Positions 1-8,152 of a stretch of 31,357 bases of DNA are shown here, piece by piece. Both the position numbers and the translations under genes were made by a program. Position 1 is the first letter of the stretch. Each line of letters opens with the position of its first letter. Origin of the DNA: VGDP01 sp964530335 (lineage in GTDB: Bacteria > Pseudomonadota > Alphaproteobacteria > SP197); NCBI GenBank assembly GCA_964530335.1, contig CAZGYG010000030.1, forward strand, positions 1 to 31,357, written 5' to 3'. Below the pieces are notes generated by a model. It did no database searches and was not told the DNA's origin. It saw nothing but the letters and a program-made list of their open reading frames with translations.

Positions 1-98
1 ATCGAACACCCGTTGACGGGTCGGTGGGCCAAGGACCAATGTCCGCATCCCGCGCCGGGTGGGCGGCGCGGCGGCGCAACAAGGGAGGGAAGACGCGT
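1..98. other. left edge, upstream of gmaS
   Basis: No gene can be supported here. One plus-strand frame is open from the window edge into the next gene, but its translation is low-complexity glycine and arginine and carries no recognisable motif. A purine-rich ribosome binding site (aagggaggga, 81-90) for the following gene lies at the right end. Confidence 0.4.
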
Positions 99-1568
99 AT
101 GACCGAACTCGAGACCTACGTATCGCGCAAGGGGCGCAAGGAGCTGGTCAAGCAGGTCCGGGCCAAGATCAAGCAGCTCGGCATCCAGTACATCTACTTT
201 CAGTTCATCTCGGTCACCGGGCGCATCGTCGGCAAGGGCATCCCCTCGGACCACTGGGAAGCCGTGGCGGAGCGCGGGTTCCAGCTCGTCTACGGCTCGA
301 CGGCGAACCTGTTCGTCGATCGGCGCGGCAACTACATCGGCTACGGCCCCGAGGCCTCCGAGCTGGTCGGCATCGCGGACCCGGAGACGTTCTGCCAACT
401 GCCGTGGGACAAGCGCGTCGGGCGCGTCTTCTGCACGCTGTTCCGTAACCGCGAGGAAGACAAGAACCCGGGCGGGTTCCTGAGCTCGGACTGCCGCGGC
501 AACCTGCGGCGCATCGAGGAGAAGTTCAAGAAGGACCACAAGGGCCTGCATATGCGCCACGGCTGCGAGCCCGAGATGATGTGGCTGAAGAAGGGGCCGG
601 ACGGCCGGCCCGACGGCGGCGTGACCCGGCCGCACTGCTACCACATCGGCCAGTTCGAGACGCTGCGCCCGATCATCATGCGCGTGATCGAGTATTGCCA
701 CGCCATGGGGCTCGACATGATCCAGGGCGACCACGAGGACGCGCCGGGCCAGCTCGAGCTTAACTGGATGTTCGACACGGCCATGCACACGGCCGACCGG
801 CTGGCGACCTACCGGCAGATCTGCGCCGCGGTGGGCCGCGAGTTCGACGTCATCCCGTGTTTCATGTCGAAACCGTTCATGGGCGTGTCCGCCAGCGGCT
901 GCCACCACAACCTGTCCCTGTGGCGCGCCGGCGAGTCGAAGATGAACACGCTCGGCAACACCCAGCCGCTGCCCGGCATGGACGACGTGTTCGCCTACAC
1001 CAAGGGCGGCGAGAACACGTTCATGCCGCTCAAGGGCCAGAGGAAGCCGGGCCCGATCGGGCTGATGTCGATCGGCGGGGTCATCGAGCACCTGCCGGCG
1101 CTGACCGCGATCGGCTGCTCGACCGTGAACTCGTACCGCCGGCTGTGGGACGCCGGGTTCTGGGCGCCGGTCTACGCCGACTGGGGCTATCAGAACCGCA
1201 CCTGCGGCCTACGCATCTCGGCGCCGGGGCGGTTCGAGTACCGCGCCGTCGATTCGATGGTCAACCCGTACCTGATGGCCGGCGCCATCTACAAGGCGTT
1301 CGACGACGGCATCAGGCGCAAGCTCGATCCGGGCGAGCCCGAGGCGCGCAACATCTACCAGGCCATGGAGGAGGGCAAGCAGGTCCGCAAGCTGCCGATG
1401 AACCTGGGCGATGCCTTGGCCGCGCTCGAGCACGACAAGGTCATCCGCGCGGCCCTGCCCGACGAGATGTTCCGCGTGTTCCATCACTACAAGCGCGACG
1501 AGTGGGAGCGTTTCCTCGGCACGACGACGGAATGGGACATGAACATGTATTGGGACTGCTTGCCGTAG
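99..1568 (+). CDS. gmaS: gamma-glutamylmethylamide synthetase / glutamine synthetase-like ligase (GmaS/GlnT)
   Basis: A 489-aa member of the glutamine synthetase superfamily, which joins ammonia or an amine to the gamma-carboxyl of glutamate using ATP. Visible family motifs are the metal-binding GCEPEM (about 155-160), DHEDAPGQLELN (211-222), the GCHHNLSLW block (267-275), NSYRR, and an APGRFEYR segment resembling the C-terminal substrate and ATP site. The ATG at 99 is chosen over in-frame upstream starts because aagggaggga lies 8 bases before it. The split glutamate-synthase-like genes directly downstream favour gamma-glutamylmethylamide synthetase of the N-methylglutamate pathway (methylamine as substrate) over ordinary GlnA. 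The same gene order is called glnT-glxBCD in rhizobia, where the substrate is less clear. The family is certain; methylamine specificity is inferred from context. Confidence 0.85.
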   Translation: MTELETYVSRKGRKELVKQVRAKIKQLGIQYIYFQFISVTGRIVGKGIPSDHWEAVAERGFQLVYGSTANLFVDRRGNYIGYGPEASELVGIADPETFCQLPWDKRVGRVFCTLFRNREEDKNPGGFLSSDCRGNLRRIEEKFKKDHKGLHMRHGCEPEMMWLKKGPDGRPDGGVTRPHCYHIGQFETLRPIIMRVIEYCHAMGLDMIQGDHEDAPGQLELNWMFDTAMHTADRLATYRQICAAVGREFDVIPCFMSKPFMGVSASGCHHNLSLWRAGESKMNTLGNTQPLPGMDDVFAYTKGGENTFMPLKGQRKPGPIGLMSIGGVIEHLPALTAIGCSTVNSYRRLWDAGFWAPVYADWGYQNRTCGLRISAPGRFEYRAVDSMVNPYLMAGAIYKAFDDGIRRKLDPGEPEARNIYQAMEEGKQVRKLPMNLGDALAALEHDKVIRAALPDEMFRVFHHYKRDEWERFLGTTTEWDMNMYWDCLP

Positions 1569-1605
1569 CAACCGTCGCGACGTTCACGGGGCGGCGCCGT
1601 GCCAC

Positions 1606-1637
1606 CCCGTTCAACCAAGGGCCCGTTCAACCAAGGG
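1606..1637 (+). repeat. perfect 16-bp tandem duplication carrying the mgsA ribosome binding site
   Basis: The unit cccgttcaaccaaggg occurs twice back to back (1606-1621 and 1622-1637) between gmaS and mgsA. The second copy runs into AAGGGAG and provides the Shine-Dalgarno sequence for the ATG at 1651. The first copy carries an equivalent AAGGG farther upstream. It is probably a recent slippage or duplication event. Confidence 0.8.
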
Positions 1638-1650
1638 AGTGTGACGCGCC

Positions 1651-2586
1651 ATGTGCGGTATCGCGGGAATCATTCACCGTGGCAAGAAGGCGGACATCGG
1701 CAGCGAGATGACCTCGATGCTGAGCGCCCTCAAGCACCGCGGGCCGGACTCGACCGGCTTCGCCGTCTATGGCACGCCCAAGCCGGGCGAGCTGATCATG
1801 CGCTTCAAGGTCGCCGAGCAGGCGGACCTCAAGCAGGGGTTCGACATCCATCGCGCCATCGAGGAACGGCGGGTCGCGGTCGACGATCGCATCCGCAGCC
1901 AGGGCGGCGAAATCGTGGAGGCCGCGCAGGCGACCGAGTACGCCTTCCGCTACAGCATCAAATACGACGGCGACATGCGCCGCTTCGCCGATTACATCGA
2001 GGACATCGAGGGCGTCGAGATCCTGTCGCTCGGCACCGCGCTCGAGCTCATCAAGGACCTGGGCGACGCCAGCACCGTCGCCAAGCAGTACAAGCTCGCC
2101 GGCTTCGCGGGCACCCACGCCATCGGACACACGCGCATGGCGACGGAATCCGACGTCGACATCCGCTCGGCGCACCCCTACTGGGCGTACCCGTTCCACG
2201 ACATCGCCGTCGTCCACAACGGCCAGCTCACGAACTACTGGAACAACCGCCGCGAGCTCGAGCGCCGGGGACACCGCTTCGTGTCCAACTGCGACTCCGA
2301 GCTGATCGCGGTCTACATCGCCGACCGGATGCAGCAGGGCGTCGCGCTCGAGGAAACGCTCGTGCGTTCGATCCGCGAACTCGACGGCGTGTTCACGTAC
2401 CTCGTCGCCACCGGCGACGCGCTCGGCATGGCCAAGGACACCATGGCAGCCAAGCCGATGGTGCTGTTCGAGAGCGACGACCTCGTCGCGCTCGCCTCCG
2501 AGGAGGTGGCGATCCGCAGCGTGCTGCCGCACGAGATCGACACGTACGACCCCTACGACTCAGAGGTAAAGGTATGGCGAAGCTAG
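1651..2586 (+). CDS. mgsA: N-methylglutamate synthase subunit A / class II glutamine amidotransferase (GlxB-like)
   Basis: A 311-aa class II (Ntn-type) glutamine amidotransferase. Translation begins MCGIAGI, so Cys2 is the expected N-terminal nucleophile after Met removal. Further family blocks are LKHRGPDSTG, GHTRMAT, AVVHNGQLTNY and the SNCDSELIA stretch. It corresponds to the amidotransferase domain of glutamate synthase GltB as a stand-alone chain. In N-methylglutamate synthase this chain works with MgsB and MgsC to convert gamma-glutamylmethylamide plus 2-oxoglutarate to N-methylglutamate. The start is fixed by Cys2 and the AAGGGAG site. The stop overlaps mgsB by 13 bases, which indicates co-translation. 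The name mgsA follows from the order gmaS-mgsA-mgsB-mgsC; glxB is the rhizobial name for the same arrangement. Confidence 0.87.
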   Translation: MCGIAGIIHRGKKADIGSEMTSMLSALKHRGPDSTGFAVYGTPKPGELIMRFKVAEQADLKQGFDIHRAIEERRVAVDDRIRSQGGEIVEAAQATEYAFRYSIKYDGDMRRFADYIEDIEGVEILSLGTALELIKDLGDASTVAKQYKLAGFAGTHAIGHTRMATESDVDIRSAHPYWAYPFHDIAVVHNGQLTNYWNNRRELERRGHRFVSNCDSELIAVYIADRMQQGVALEETLVRSIRELDGVFTYLVATGDALGMAKDTMAAKPMVLFESDDLVALASEEVAIRSVLPHEIDTYDPYDSEVKVWRS

Positions 2587-3431
2587 AGCGCTCGAAGTCC
2601 GAGCACCCGTCCCACGCGCTCGGCTGGCATACCCAGCCGCTCAAGGGCCGCAGCATGGCGGCGCTCTTCACCGTCGAGGAGCAGGGCGAGAACCTGCTCT
2701 ACCCCGACGCCTTCGACGTCGACTTCAACAAGCGCGCCGAAATCGACGCGGCCAACCTGGACGGGCCCGCGATCAACCTCAAGATCCGCAAGCTGATGTC
2801 CCAGGGCCACGGCTGGATCGTGGTCAAGAACCCGCTGGCCAAGCACGCGCTCGGCGTCGGCATCCTGCAGCGCCTGAAACTCGATTTCGAGGGCAGCCTC
2901 GGCTACTTCGGTGTCGGCCTGATCGACGGCCCCAACGTGCGCATCAAGGGCCGGGTGGGCTGGAGCTGCGCCGAGAACATGATGTCCGGCGTCGTGGTCA
3001 TCGAGAAGAACGCGGGTTCCACGTTCGGCGCGGCGATCCGCGGCGGCGACCTGGTGTGCAAGGGCGACGTGGGCGCGCGCACGGGCATCGACCAGAAGGG
3101 CGGCACCATCATCGTCGGCGGCCGCACCGGCGCGTTCTCGGGCTTCATGATGCAGCGCGGGCGCATGGTCATCGGCGGCGACGCCGGCAAGAACCTGGGC
3201 GATTCGATGTACGACGGCACGATCTACGTCGGCGGCTCGATCCAATCGCTCGGCGTCGACGCCATCGAGTCGGAGTTGACCGAGATCGACGTGGCGTGGC
3301 TCACGCGCAAGCTCGGCATGTACGGGGTCGAGCCCAAGTCCGGCATCCGCAACATGACCAAGATCGTCGCCGGCAAGCAGCTCTGGAGCTACGACAACCT
3401 GGAGCCGACCGAGAAGAAGCTGGTGCTCTAG
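2574..3431 (+). CDS. mgsB: N-methylglutamate synthase subunit B, GXGXG domain protein (GlxC-like)
   Basis: A 285-aa protein corresponding to the C-terminal GXGXG beta-helix domain of glutamate synthase. The C-terminal two thirds contains the glycine-rich repeats of this fold (GDLVCKGDVGARTG, GGTIIVGGRTGAFSGFMMQRG, GTIYVGGSIQSLG). In N-methylglutamate synthase this chain is the structural subunit linking amidotransferase and synthase chains. The ATG at 2574 lies inside the last codons of mgsA and follows agaggtaaagg. The end is followed by a strong GGAGGGAG site for mgsC 14 bases later. Length is slightly greater than many MgsB/GlxC proteins because of about 40 N-terminal residues before the conserved part. 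No catalytic residues are expected. Confidence 0.85.
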   Translation: MAKLERSKSEHPSHALGWHTQPLKGRSMAALFTVEEQGENLLYPDAFDVDFNKRAEIDAANLDGPAINLKIRKLMSQGHGWIVVKNPLAKHALGVGILQRLKLDFEGSLGYFGVGLIDGPNVRIKGRVGWSCAENMMSGVVVIEKNAGSTFGAAIRGGDLVCKGDVGARTGIDQKGGTIIVGGRTGAFSGFMMQRGRMVIGGDAGKNLGDSMYDGTIYVGGSIQSLGVDAIESELTEIDVAWLTRKLGMYGVEPKSGIRNMTKIVAGKQLWSYDNLEPTEKKLVL

Positions 3432-3445
3432 GAGGGAGATCGAGG

Positions 3446-4876
3446 ATGGCTACCAAACGGAAGATCGCGCTCAGGGCCAAGACGGCCCCCAGGGCCAAGG
3501 CACCGGCGCGCAACAAGGCTCCCGGGCGCAACAAGGACGTCCTGGGCCAGAACTTCCTGTTCACGCCCACCGTCATCGACGACATCCACATCAAGGCCGA
3601 GCTCGGGCGTTACCGCATGCGCGGCATGGCCCTGTTCAAGAAGATCCCGACCTGGGACGACCTGACGTTCCTGCCCGGCACGCTGACGCGCTTCGTCATC
3701 GAGGGCTACCGCGAGAAGTGCGAGACCAAGACCGTGATCGGGCCCAGGGCCAAGCAGCCCATGGTGCTCGACATTCCCATCTACATCACGGGCATGAGCT
3801 TCGGCGCCCTGTCGTTCGAGGCGAAGATCGCGCTCGCGCGCGGCGCGACCATGGCGGGCACCGCCACGTGCTCGGGCGAAGGCGGCATGATCCCCGATGA
3901 GCGGCGGTTCTCGGAGAAGTGGTTCTACCAGTGCATCCAGTCGCGCTACGGCTTCAACCCGCACCACGCGCGGCTCGCGGACGCCATCGAGATCTTCATC
4001 GGCCAGGGCTGCAAGGTCGGGCTCGGCGGGCACCTGATGGGCCAGAAGGTCACCGATCAGGTGGCCGAGATGCGCAGCCTGCCGGCCGGTATCGACCAGC
4101 GTTCGCCGGCGCGCCACCCGGACTGGCTTGGCCCCGACGACCTCGCGCTCAAGGTCAACGAGCTGCGCGAGGCGACCGACGGGCAGATTCCGATCCAGCT
4201 CAAGCTCGGCGCGGCGCGGGTCTACGACGACGTGCGCATGGCGGCGAAGACCGGGCCGGATTCGATCTACCTGGACGGCATGGAGGGTTCGACCGGCGCC
4301 GGGCCGCACATCGCGACCGAGGAGACCGGAATTCCCGGCATCGCCGCGATCCGCCAGGCGCGCCGCGCGCTCGACGACGTCGGCAAGTCGGGCGACATCA
4401 GCCTGATCTACGCCGGCGGCATCCGCAACGGCGGCGACGTGGCCAAGGCGCTGGCGCTCGGCGCCGACGCGGTCGCCATCGGCACCGCCGCGTTGGTCGC
4501 GCTCAACTGCAACAAGGACATCCCCGGCGCCGACTTCGAGGGCACGATCGGGGTGCCGGCCGGCTACTGCTACCACTGCCACACCGGCCGCTGCCCGGTC
4601 GGCGTGGCGACCCAGGACCCGGTGCTGCGCAAGCGGCTCGACCCCGACCAGGCGGCTGTGCGCGTCTACAACTTCCTGCACACGCTGACCATGGAATGCC
4701 AAATGATGGCGCGCGCGTGCGGCAAGACCGACGTCCACAGCCTGGAACCCGAGGACCTGGCGGCGCTCACAATGGAGGCCTCGGCGCTGGCCGGGGTGCC
4801 GCTGGCGGGCACCGATTACACCGTCGGCTACGAGGACTACCACCACCTCAAGATGCGGCACGGAGGGAACGAGTGA
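3446..4876 (+). CDS. mgsC: N-methylglutamate synthase subunit C, FMN/Fe-S glutamate-synthase domain (GlxD-like)
   Basis: A 476-aa stand-alone version of the glutamate synthase central and FMN-binding domain. Diagnostic blocks are YITGMSFGALS, SGEGGM, IQLKLGAARVYDD, DGMEGSTGAGP, YAGGIRNGGDVAKALALGADAVAIGTAALVAL, and the cluster motif CYHCHTGRCPVGVATQDP with Cys375, Cys378 and Cys383, close to the GltB 3Fe-4S ligands. It should carry out the reductive transfer that yields N-methylglutamate (or glutamate). The first 33 residues or so form a lysine-, arginine-, alanine- and proline-rich tail before the conserved start GQNFLF, which is unusual for the family. RBS is ggagggag at 3431-3438. The stop overlaps the next start by one base (TGATG). 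Confidence 0.88.
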   Translation: MATKRKIALRAKTAPRAKAPARNKAPGRNKDVLGQNFLFTPTVIDDIHIKAELGRYRMRGMALFKKIPTWDDLTFLPGTLTRFVIEGYREKCETKTVIGPRAKQPMVLDIPIYITGMSFGALSFEAKIALARGATMAGTATCSGEGGMIPDERRFSEKWFYQCIQSRYGFNPHHARLADAIEIFIGQGCKVGLGGHLMGQKVTDQVAEMRSLPAGIDQRSPARHPDWLGPDDLALKVNELREATDGQIPIQLKLGAARVYDDVRMAAKTGPDSIYLDGMEGSTGAGPHIATEETGIPGIAAIRQARRALDDVGKSGDISLIYAGGIRNGGDVAKALALGADAVAIGTAALVALNCNKDIPGADFEGTIGVPAGYCYHCHTGRCPVGVATQDPVLRKRLDPDQAAVRVYNFLHTLTMECQMMARACGKTDVHSLEPEDLAALTMEASALAGVPLAGTDYTVGYEDYHHLKMRHGGNE

Positions 4877-5343
4877 TGGCGACGGCGAGGACAACGCGCG
4901 CCAAGCCCAAGGCCAAGGCGGCGTCGAAGGCGCGCAAGGAGCGGATGTCGGCCGGCAAGACCGTGGTGGGCATCGACCACTTCCTGAAGACGAAGGGGCT
5001 CGATACCGAGCGCGAGAAGGTGATCGGCCAGCACATCGGCTACCGCTACGACGTCAACCTGCTGCCGGACTACACGCGGCTGACGCCGTTCCTGCGCCGC
5101 TACATCGAGACCATGGGCTGGGACGACCTCAACTGGCTCGAGGACGTCCACATGGGCTACGAGGAAGGCCGCCCGGCGATCTTCGATCGCAACATCAACG
5201 GCTGGGTCACGGTGCCCCGGGGCATGAAGCTGCCCGACAACCAGCAGGACCGCGACATGCTGGCGCGCGAGCTGCTGATCAAGTTCCAGATGGACCCCAA
5301 GCACCCGCTGGCCCAGCTCAAGCAGGTCTATCGGAAGTTCTAG
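4876..5343 (+). CDS. uncharacterised 155-aa basic-tailed protein, last gene of the mgs operon
   Basis: I do not recognise this family. The first 32 residues or so are rich in Ala, Lys and Arg (MATARTTRAKPKAKAASKAR), resembling the tail on MgsC. The rest looks globular, with aromatic and acidic clusters (HIGYRYDVNLLPDYTRLTPFLRRYI, then a GWDDLNWLEDVHMGYEEGRPAIFDRN stretch) and many conserved-looking Trp, Tyr and Asp residues. It has no signal peptide, membrane span, cysteine cluster or nucleotide motif. The start overlaps the mgsC stop by one base and follows cggaggga, so it is almost certainly translated with the synthase subunits. It may be an accessory or regulatory subunit of the synthase; that is inference. 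Its TAG stop lies within the terminal repeat of the following palindromic element. Confidence 0.8.
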   Translation: MATARTTRAKPKAKAASKARKERMSAGKTVVGIDHFLKTKGLDTEREKVIGQHIGYRYDVNLLPDYTRLTPFLRRYIETMGWDDLNWLEDVHMGYEEGRPAIFDRNINGWVTVPRGMKLPDNQQDRDMLARELLIKFQMDPKHPLAQLKQVYRKF

Positions 5344-5499
5344 CAGGGTGCTGAAAAACCACCATCATCGTCATCGCGAGCCGCCGTAGGCGGCGTGGCG
5401 ATCCAGGGCAATGGCGGAATTCCGCGCGATTCTGGATTGCCGCGTCGCGCTTCGCGCTCCTCGCAATGACAGCCTCGGGGTTCTTCAGCACCCTGCTAG
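5340..5499. repeat. palindromic MITE-like dispersed element, copy 1
   Basis: A 160-bp element bounded by perfect 16-bp inverted repeats, ctagcagggtgctgaa (5340-5355) and its complement (5484-5499). The interior is also a long imperfect palindrome. A left arm starting gtcatcgcgag and ending gcgatccag is mirrored on the right by a complement of gtcattgcgag...gcaatccag, with smaller GC-rich hairpins nested inside (gccgcc-gta-ggcggc). It lies between two convergent operons and codes for nothing. Copy 2 is at 20023-20248. RNA from either strand would fold strongly, so it may end transcription from both sides. Confidence 0.82.
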
Positions 5500-5536
5500 C
5501 CTGGATCTCGACCAGCTTGGCCCGGTTCGTTCGGGC

Positions 5537-5579
5537 TTCGAGACGCGATCCTGGCCGATCGCTTCTCAACACGAACGGC
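5537..5579. repeat. diverged copy of the TTCGAGAC...CGAACGGC repeat
   Basis: The segment begins ttcgagac and ends cgaacggc, as does the unit at 11853-11890, with a more diverged middle. It follows the palindromic element in the same convergent gap. A short GC hairpin (cgggcg-gttttt-cgcccg, 5597-5614) lies between it and the next gene. The match is partial, so assignment to the family is tentative. Confidence 0.4.
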
Positions 5580-5616
5580 ATGGTTGGGGCCAGGTCCGGG
5601 CGGTTTTTCGCCCGCG

Positions 5617-6228
5617 TCACCAGCCTTGCGCGGCCTCGACCGGCGGAAAGGCGGTGGCCGCGGCCCAATCCGGGTCGAAGGCGATCACGACCGGATCGGG
5701 CGGCATGGCCGGGTTGAACATGGCGTTGTGCCAATAGGTCGCCTGCCAGGACGGATCGTTCTCGGCCAGGGCCGTCGTCGCGCAGGGCAGCCGAAAGCTC
5801 TGGCCGTGCTGGCGGAGCGCAAGCACGCAGCGCCCCGCGACGACCAGCCGCCGGGCGAGCGCGGAATCCGGTGGGAACAGCGCCATCGGCCGGTCGTCGA
5901 AGTTCTCGGGATGCTGGTAGTACGCGGCGGCCAGGAATTGGAGCGCGGCCTCGTAGCGCCGGGCGGGATCGTTGGTGCGGCGCACGATGTGGCGGAACTC
6001 GGCGGTCGTCGTGGCCGGTTCGGCCTCGGCGATGACGACCGTGATCGCCTCGGCCAGCACGGTCCCGGCGGCGTCCTGGACCGCCGGGCGCATGCCGGCG
6101 GAAGGGCGGCCGCCGTCGTCACGCACCGCCATCTGGCGGATGCGGCACTGCCAGCCGAGGAAATGCCGGCGCAGCGCCGCCCCGTCGCGGCCCAGGCTGG
6201 ATACGCCCCGGCCTACCCGGTGATCCAC
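5617..6228 (-). CDS. uncharacterised soluble protein downstream of the amino-acid permease
   Basis: I do not recognise the family. About 203 aa if the GTG at 6228 is used. The protein-like part includes LRRHFLGWQCRIRQMAVR, GGRPSAGMRP, FLAAAYYQHPENFDDRPMALFPP and PSWQATYWHNAMFNP, and ends EAAQGW. No membrane span or signal peptide is seen. Start choice is uncertain: the only later ATG (6132) would remove the good-looking FLGWQCRIRQ segment. The GTG at 6228 overlaps the permease stop by 16 bases, which fits translational coupling, but no clear Shine-Dalgarno precedes it. It shares an operon with the permease, so a role tied to that transporter or its substrate is possible. The frame stays open far upstream only as a shadow of the permease. 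Confidence 0.65.
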   Translation of the reverse strand: MDHRVGRGVSSLGRDGAALRRHFLGWQCRIRQMAVRDDGGRPSAGMRPAVQDAAGTVLAEAITVVIAEAEPATTTAEFRHIVRRTNDPARRYEAALQFLAAAYYQHPENFDDRPMALFPPDSALARRLVVAGRCVLALRQHGQSFRLPCATTALAENDPSWQATYWHNAMFNPAMPPDPVVIAFDPDWAAATAFPPVEAAQGW

Positions 6229-7901
6229 TTGGCGATGAGCACGACCGCGAGGCCGCCGGCCAACGTCGCGTACGGCAGCATCCCGGCCTTCCGATCGCCC
6301 AGGTGCCCGATGTCCTTGATGCCCAGGTCCGACAGCATTGCGTCGGGGAACTTGCCATGGTCCTGGACGTGGTGCCGGAAATAGAAGACCGGGACGATCA
6401 GGGACGCCGCGATCAGCCCGGCCCACAGCGGGTCGATGCCCAGGTCCGGATTGAGGTCCCAGACCGCCGCGCCGGCGCCCATGAAGGCCATGTTGACAAA
6501 GGCGAGTACCGCGCCGGCCGCCAGGATGATGGTCGGCGCGCGGTAGGGCCGCGCGACGTGGCCGGAATCGATACGGTGGAGCCAGCCCGCGTTCAGGTTC
6601 AGGAAGTTGAAGATGATGTAGCCGCAGTTCGAGACGGCCAGGATGATGTAATAGCTGGCGGCGTCCGAGGCCGCGAACGTCAACAGGATCAGGTTTGCGG
6701 TCAGGTCCGTCCACATGGCGCGGGTCGGCGCCCCGTGGGCGTTGACATGGGACAGGTAGCGCGGCAGCCAGCCATCGATCGACCCCTGGTAGAGCGTGCG
6801 GGACGATCCGGCCATCGCCGTCATGATCGCGAGCACGAGCGCCAGGATCATCAGGATCACCAGGATGCCTTCGATCGTGGCGCCGCCGCCGATCATGTGC
6901 GCCATGGCGCTGGCGACGCCAGTGCCGGCGACCACGCCGGGATCGGTCATGCCCGCCACGCCGAGCACGCCCTGGAACGTGAACGGCACCAGGATGTAGA
7001 GCAGCACGCAAAGCAGGCCCGAGTAGAAGATGGCCTTGAAGGTATCCGTACCGGGGTTCTTGAACTCGCGCGTGTAGCACACGGCGGTCTCGAAGCCGTA
7101 GGTCGACCACGCCGCGATGAACATGCCGCCCAGCACCAGCGTCCAACCGGCCAGGTCCCACGCGCCGGTGATCGGGACGAAGGGCGAGAAGTTCGCCGCC
7201 AGCACCTTGCCCTGCAACAACGGCACGACGCCGAAGATCAGCATGACGATGACGATGACGAGCCCGACGATCATCTGCACCCGGGCGGTGCCGAGAATGC
7301 CCCGGTGCTGGATGTAGAACACGATCAGCATGATGATGGCGCCGATGAAGAACGGCGCCCCGATCGAGAACGTCGTGAAGCCGGGAATGTCGAAGCTGAG
7401 CAGCGTCCAGGTCTGCAGCCCCGACGTCAGGGCCGCCACGGCTTCCTCCGGCGTCTTGCCGACGTTGACCGGATCGGCGAGCCAGGCGAGGACCTCGGGC
7501 GCGTCGGCGCCCGGAATGGGCGCGATGCCGTTCAGGATGTAACCCGCGGCGATGGCGCAGCCGAGCGACAGCACCGGGGTCCAGGCGATCCAGTTGCACC
7601 AGACCGACAACGGCGCGATGAACTTGGCGTACTTGAGCCACGCCGCGGCGCCATAGATCGAGGCGCCGCCCGACTTGTTCGGGAACAGCCCGGCGACTTC
7701 GGCGTAGGTGAACGACTGGACGAACCCCATCATCATCGAGACGACCCAGATGGCGAACGCCACGTTGCCGCCGATGCCGCCTATGCCGCCGATCGAGAAC
7801 AGAACCAAGGCCGGGACGCCGCTCGCGACCCAGAACGCGCCCCGCCAGTCGATCGTGCGCCGGAGCTCCGCGGTCCCCGCGGGTGTCGTAGTCGTGGTCA
7901 T
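6213..7901 (-). CDS. APC-superfamily amino acid / amine permease
   Basis: A 562-aa multi-spanning inner-membrane protein of the amino acid-polyamine-organocation superfamily. The N-terminus has the APC signature region (WVASGVPALVLFSIGGIGGIGG, then FAEVAGLFP-like FTYAEVAGLFPNKSGGAS), followed by about twelve hydrophobic segments, with the family-typical GFETAVCYTREFKNP region mid-protein. It is a secondary importer, probably for an amino acid or modified glutamate. The ATG at 7901 follows AAGGGGGAAGG and begins MTTTTTPAG; an upstream in-frame extension lacks an RBS. It converges on the mgs operon and diverges from amt across a 413-base gap. Substrate cannot be read from sequence; gamma-glutamylmethylamide, N-methylglutamate or glutamate are context guesses. 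Confidence 0.85.
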   Translation of the reverse strand: MTTTTTPAGTAELRRTIDWRGAFWVASGVPALVLFSIGGIGGIGGNVAFAIWVVSMMMGFVQSFTYAEVAGLFPNKSGGASIYGAAAWLKYAKFIAPLSVWCNWIAWTPVLSLGCAIAAGYILNGIAPIPGADAPEVLAWLADPVNVGKTPEEAVAALTSGLQTWTLLSFDIPGFTTFSIGAPFFIGAIIMLIVFYIQHRGILGTARVQMIVGLVIVIVMLIFGVVPLLQGKVLAANFSPFVPITGAWDLAGWTLVLGGMFIAAWSTYGFETAVCYTREFKNPGTDTFKAIFYSGLLCVLLYILVPFTFQGVLGVAGMTDPGVVAGTGVASAMAHMIGGGATIEGILVILMILALVLAIMTAMAGSSRTLYQGSIDGWLPRYLSHVNAHGAPTRAMWTDLTANLILLTFAASDAASYYIILAVSNCGYIIFNFLNLNAGWLHRIDSGHVARPYRAPTIILAAGAVLAFVNMAFMGAGAAVWDLNPDLGIDPLWAGLIAASLIVPVFYFRHHVQDHGKFPDAMLSDLGIKDIGHLGDRKAGMLPYATLAGGLAVVLIAKWITG

Positions 7902-8152
7902 GTCAGCCTTCCCCCTTGTTCCCTCGTGTGTCCGATCCGTGCGAGCACGCAACTTGGACCGCCGTCGGGGTCGCCGACCCCTCAGCGAACCCCGTTCCGC
8001 GCCACACGGCGATCGGGCGGCACGGGTGCAATCTAGGGGAAATCAGGCCGGCGCGGCAATCCCCGCGCTTGGTCGGACTCCCGGCCGGGCCGCCGTGGAC
8101 GATCCGGCAGGTGCGAGCGACGCCGAGTTCTCCTAACTCATGGGAAATGCTC

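Noticed and set aside
5411..5737. Short plus-strand open frames in the mgs/permease gap
   Set aside because: They translate the palindromic repeats and run into the antisense of the unknown soluble protein. No ribosome binding site is seen.
5617..7641. Apparent 674-aa protein on the minus strand
   Set aside because: Most of it is an out-of-frame reading of the permease. Only the last 200 residues or so look like real protein.
8016..8031. Possible sigma54 promoter (GG-N10-GC) upstream of amt
   Set aside because: Only the invariant dinucleotides match; the rest of the -24/-12 consensus does not, and a better sigma70-like site lies closer.
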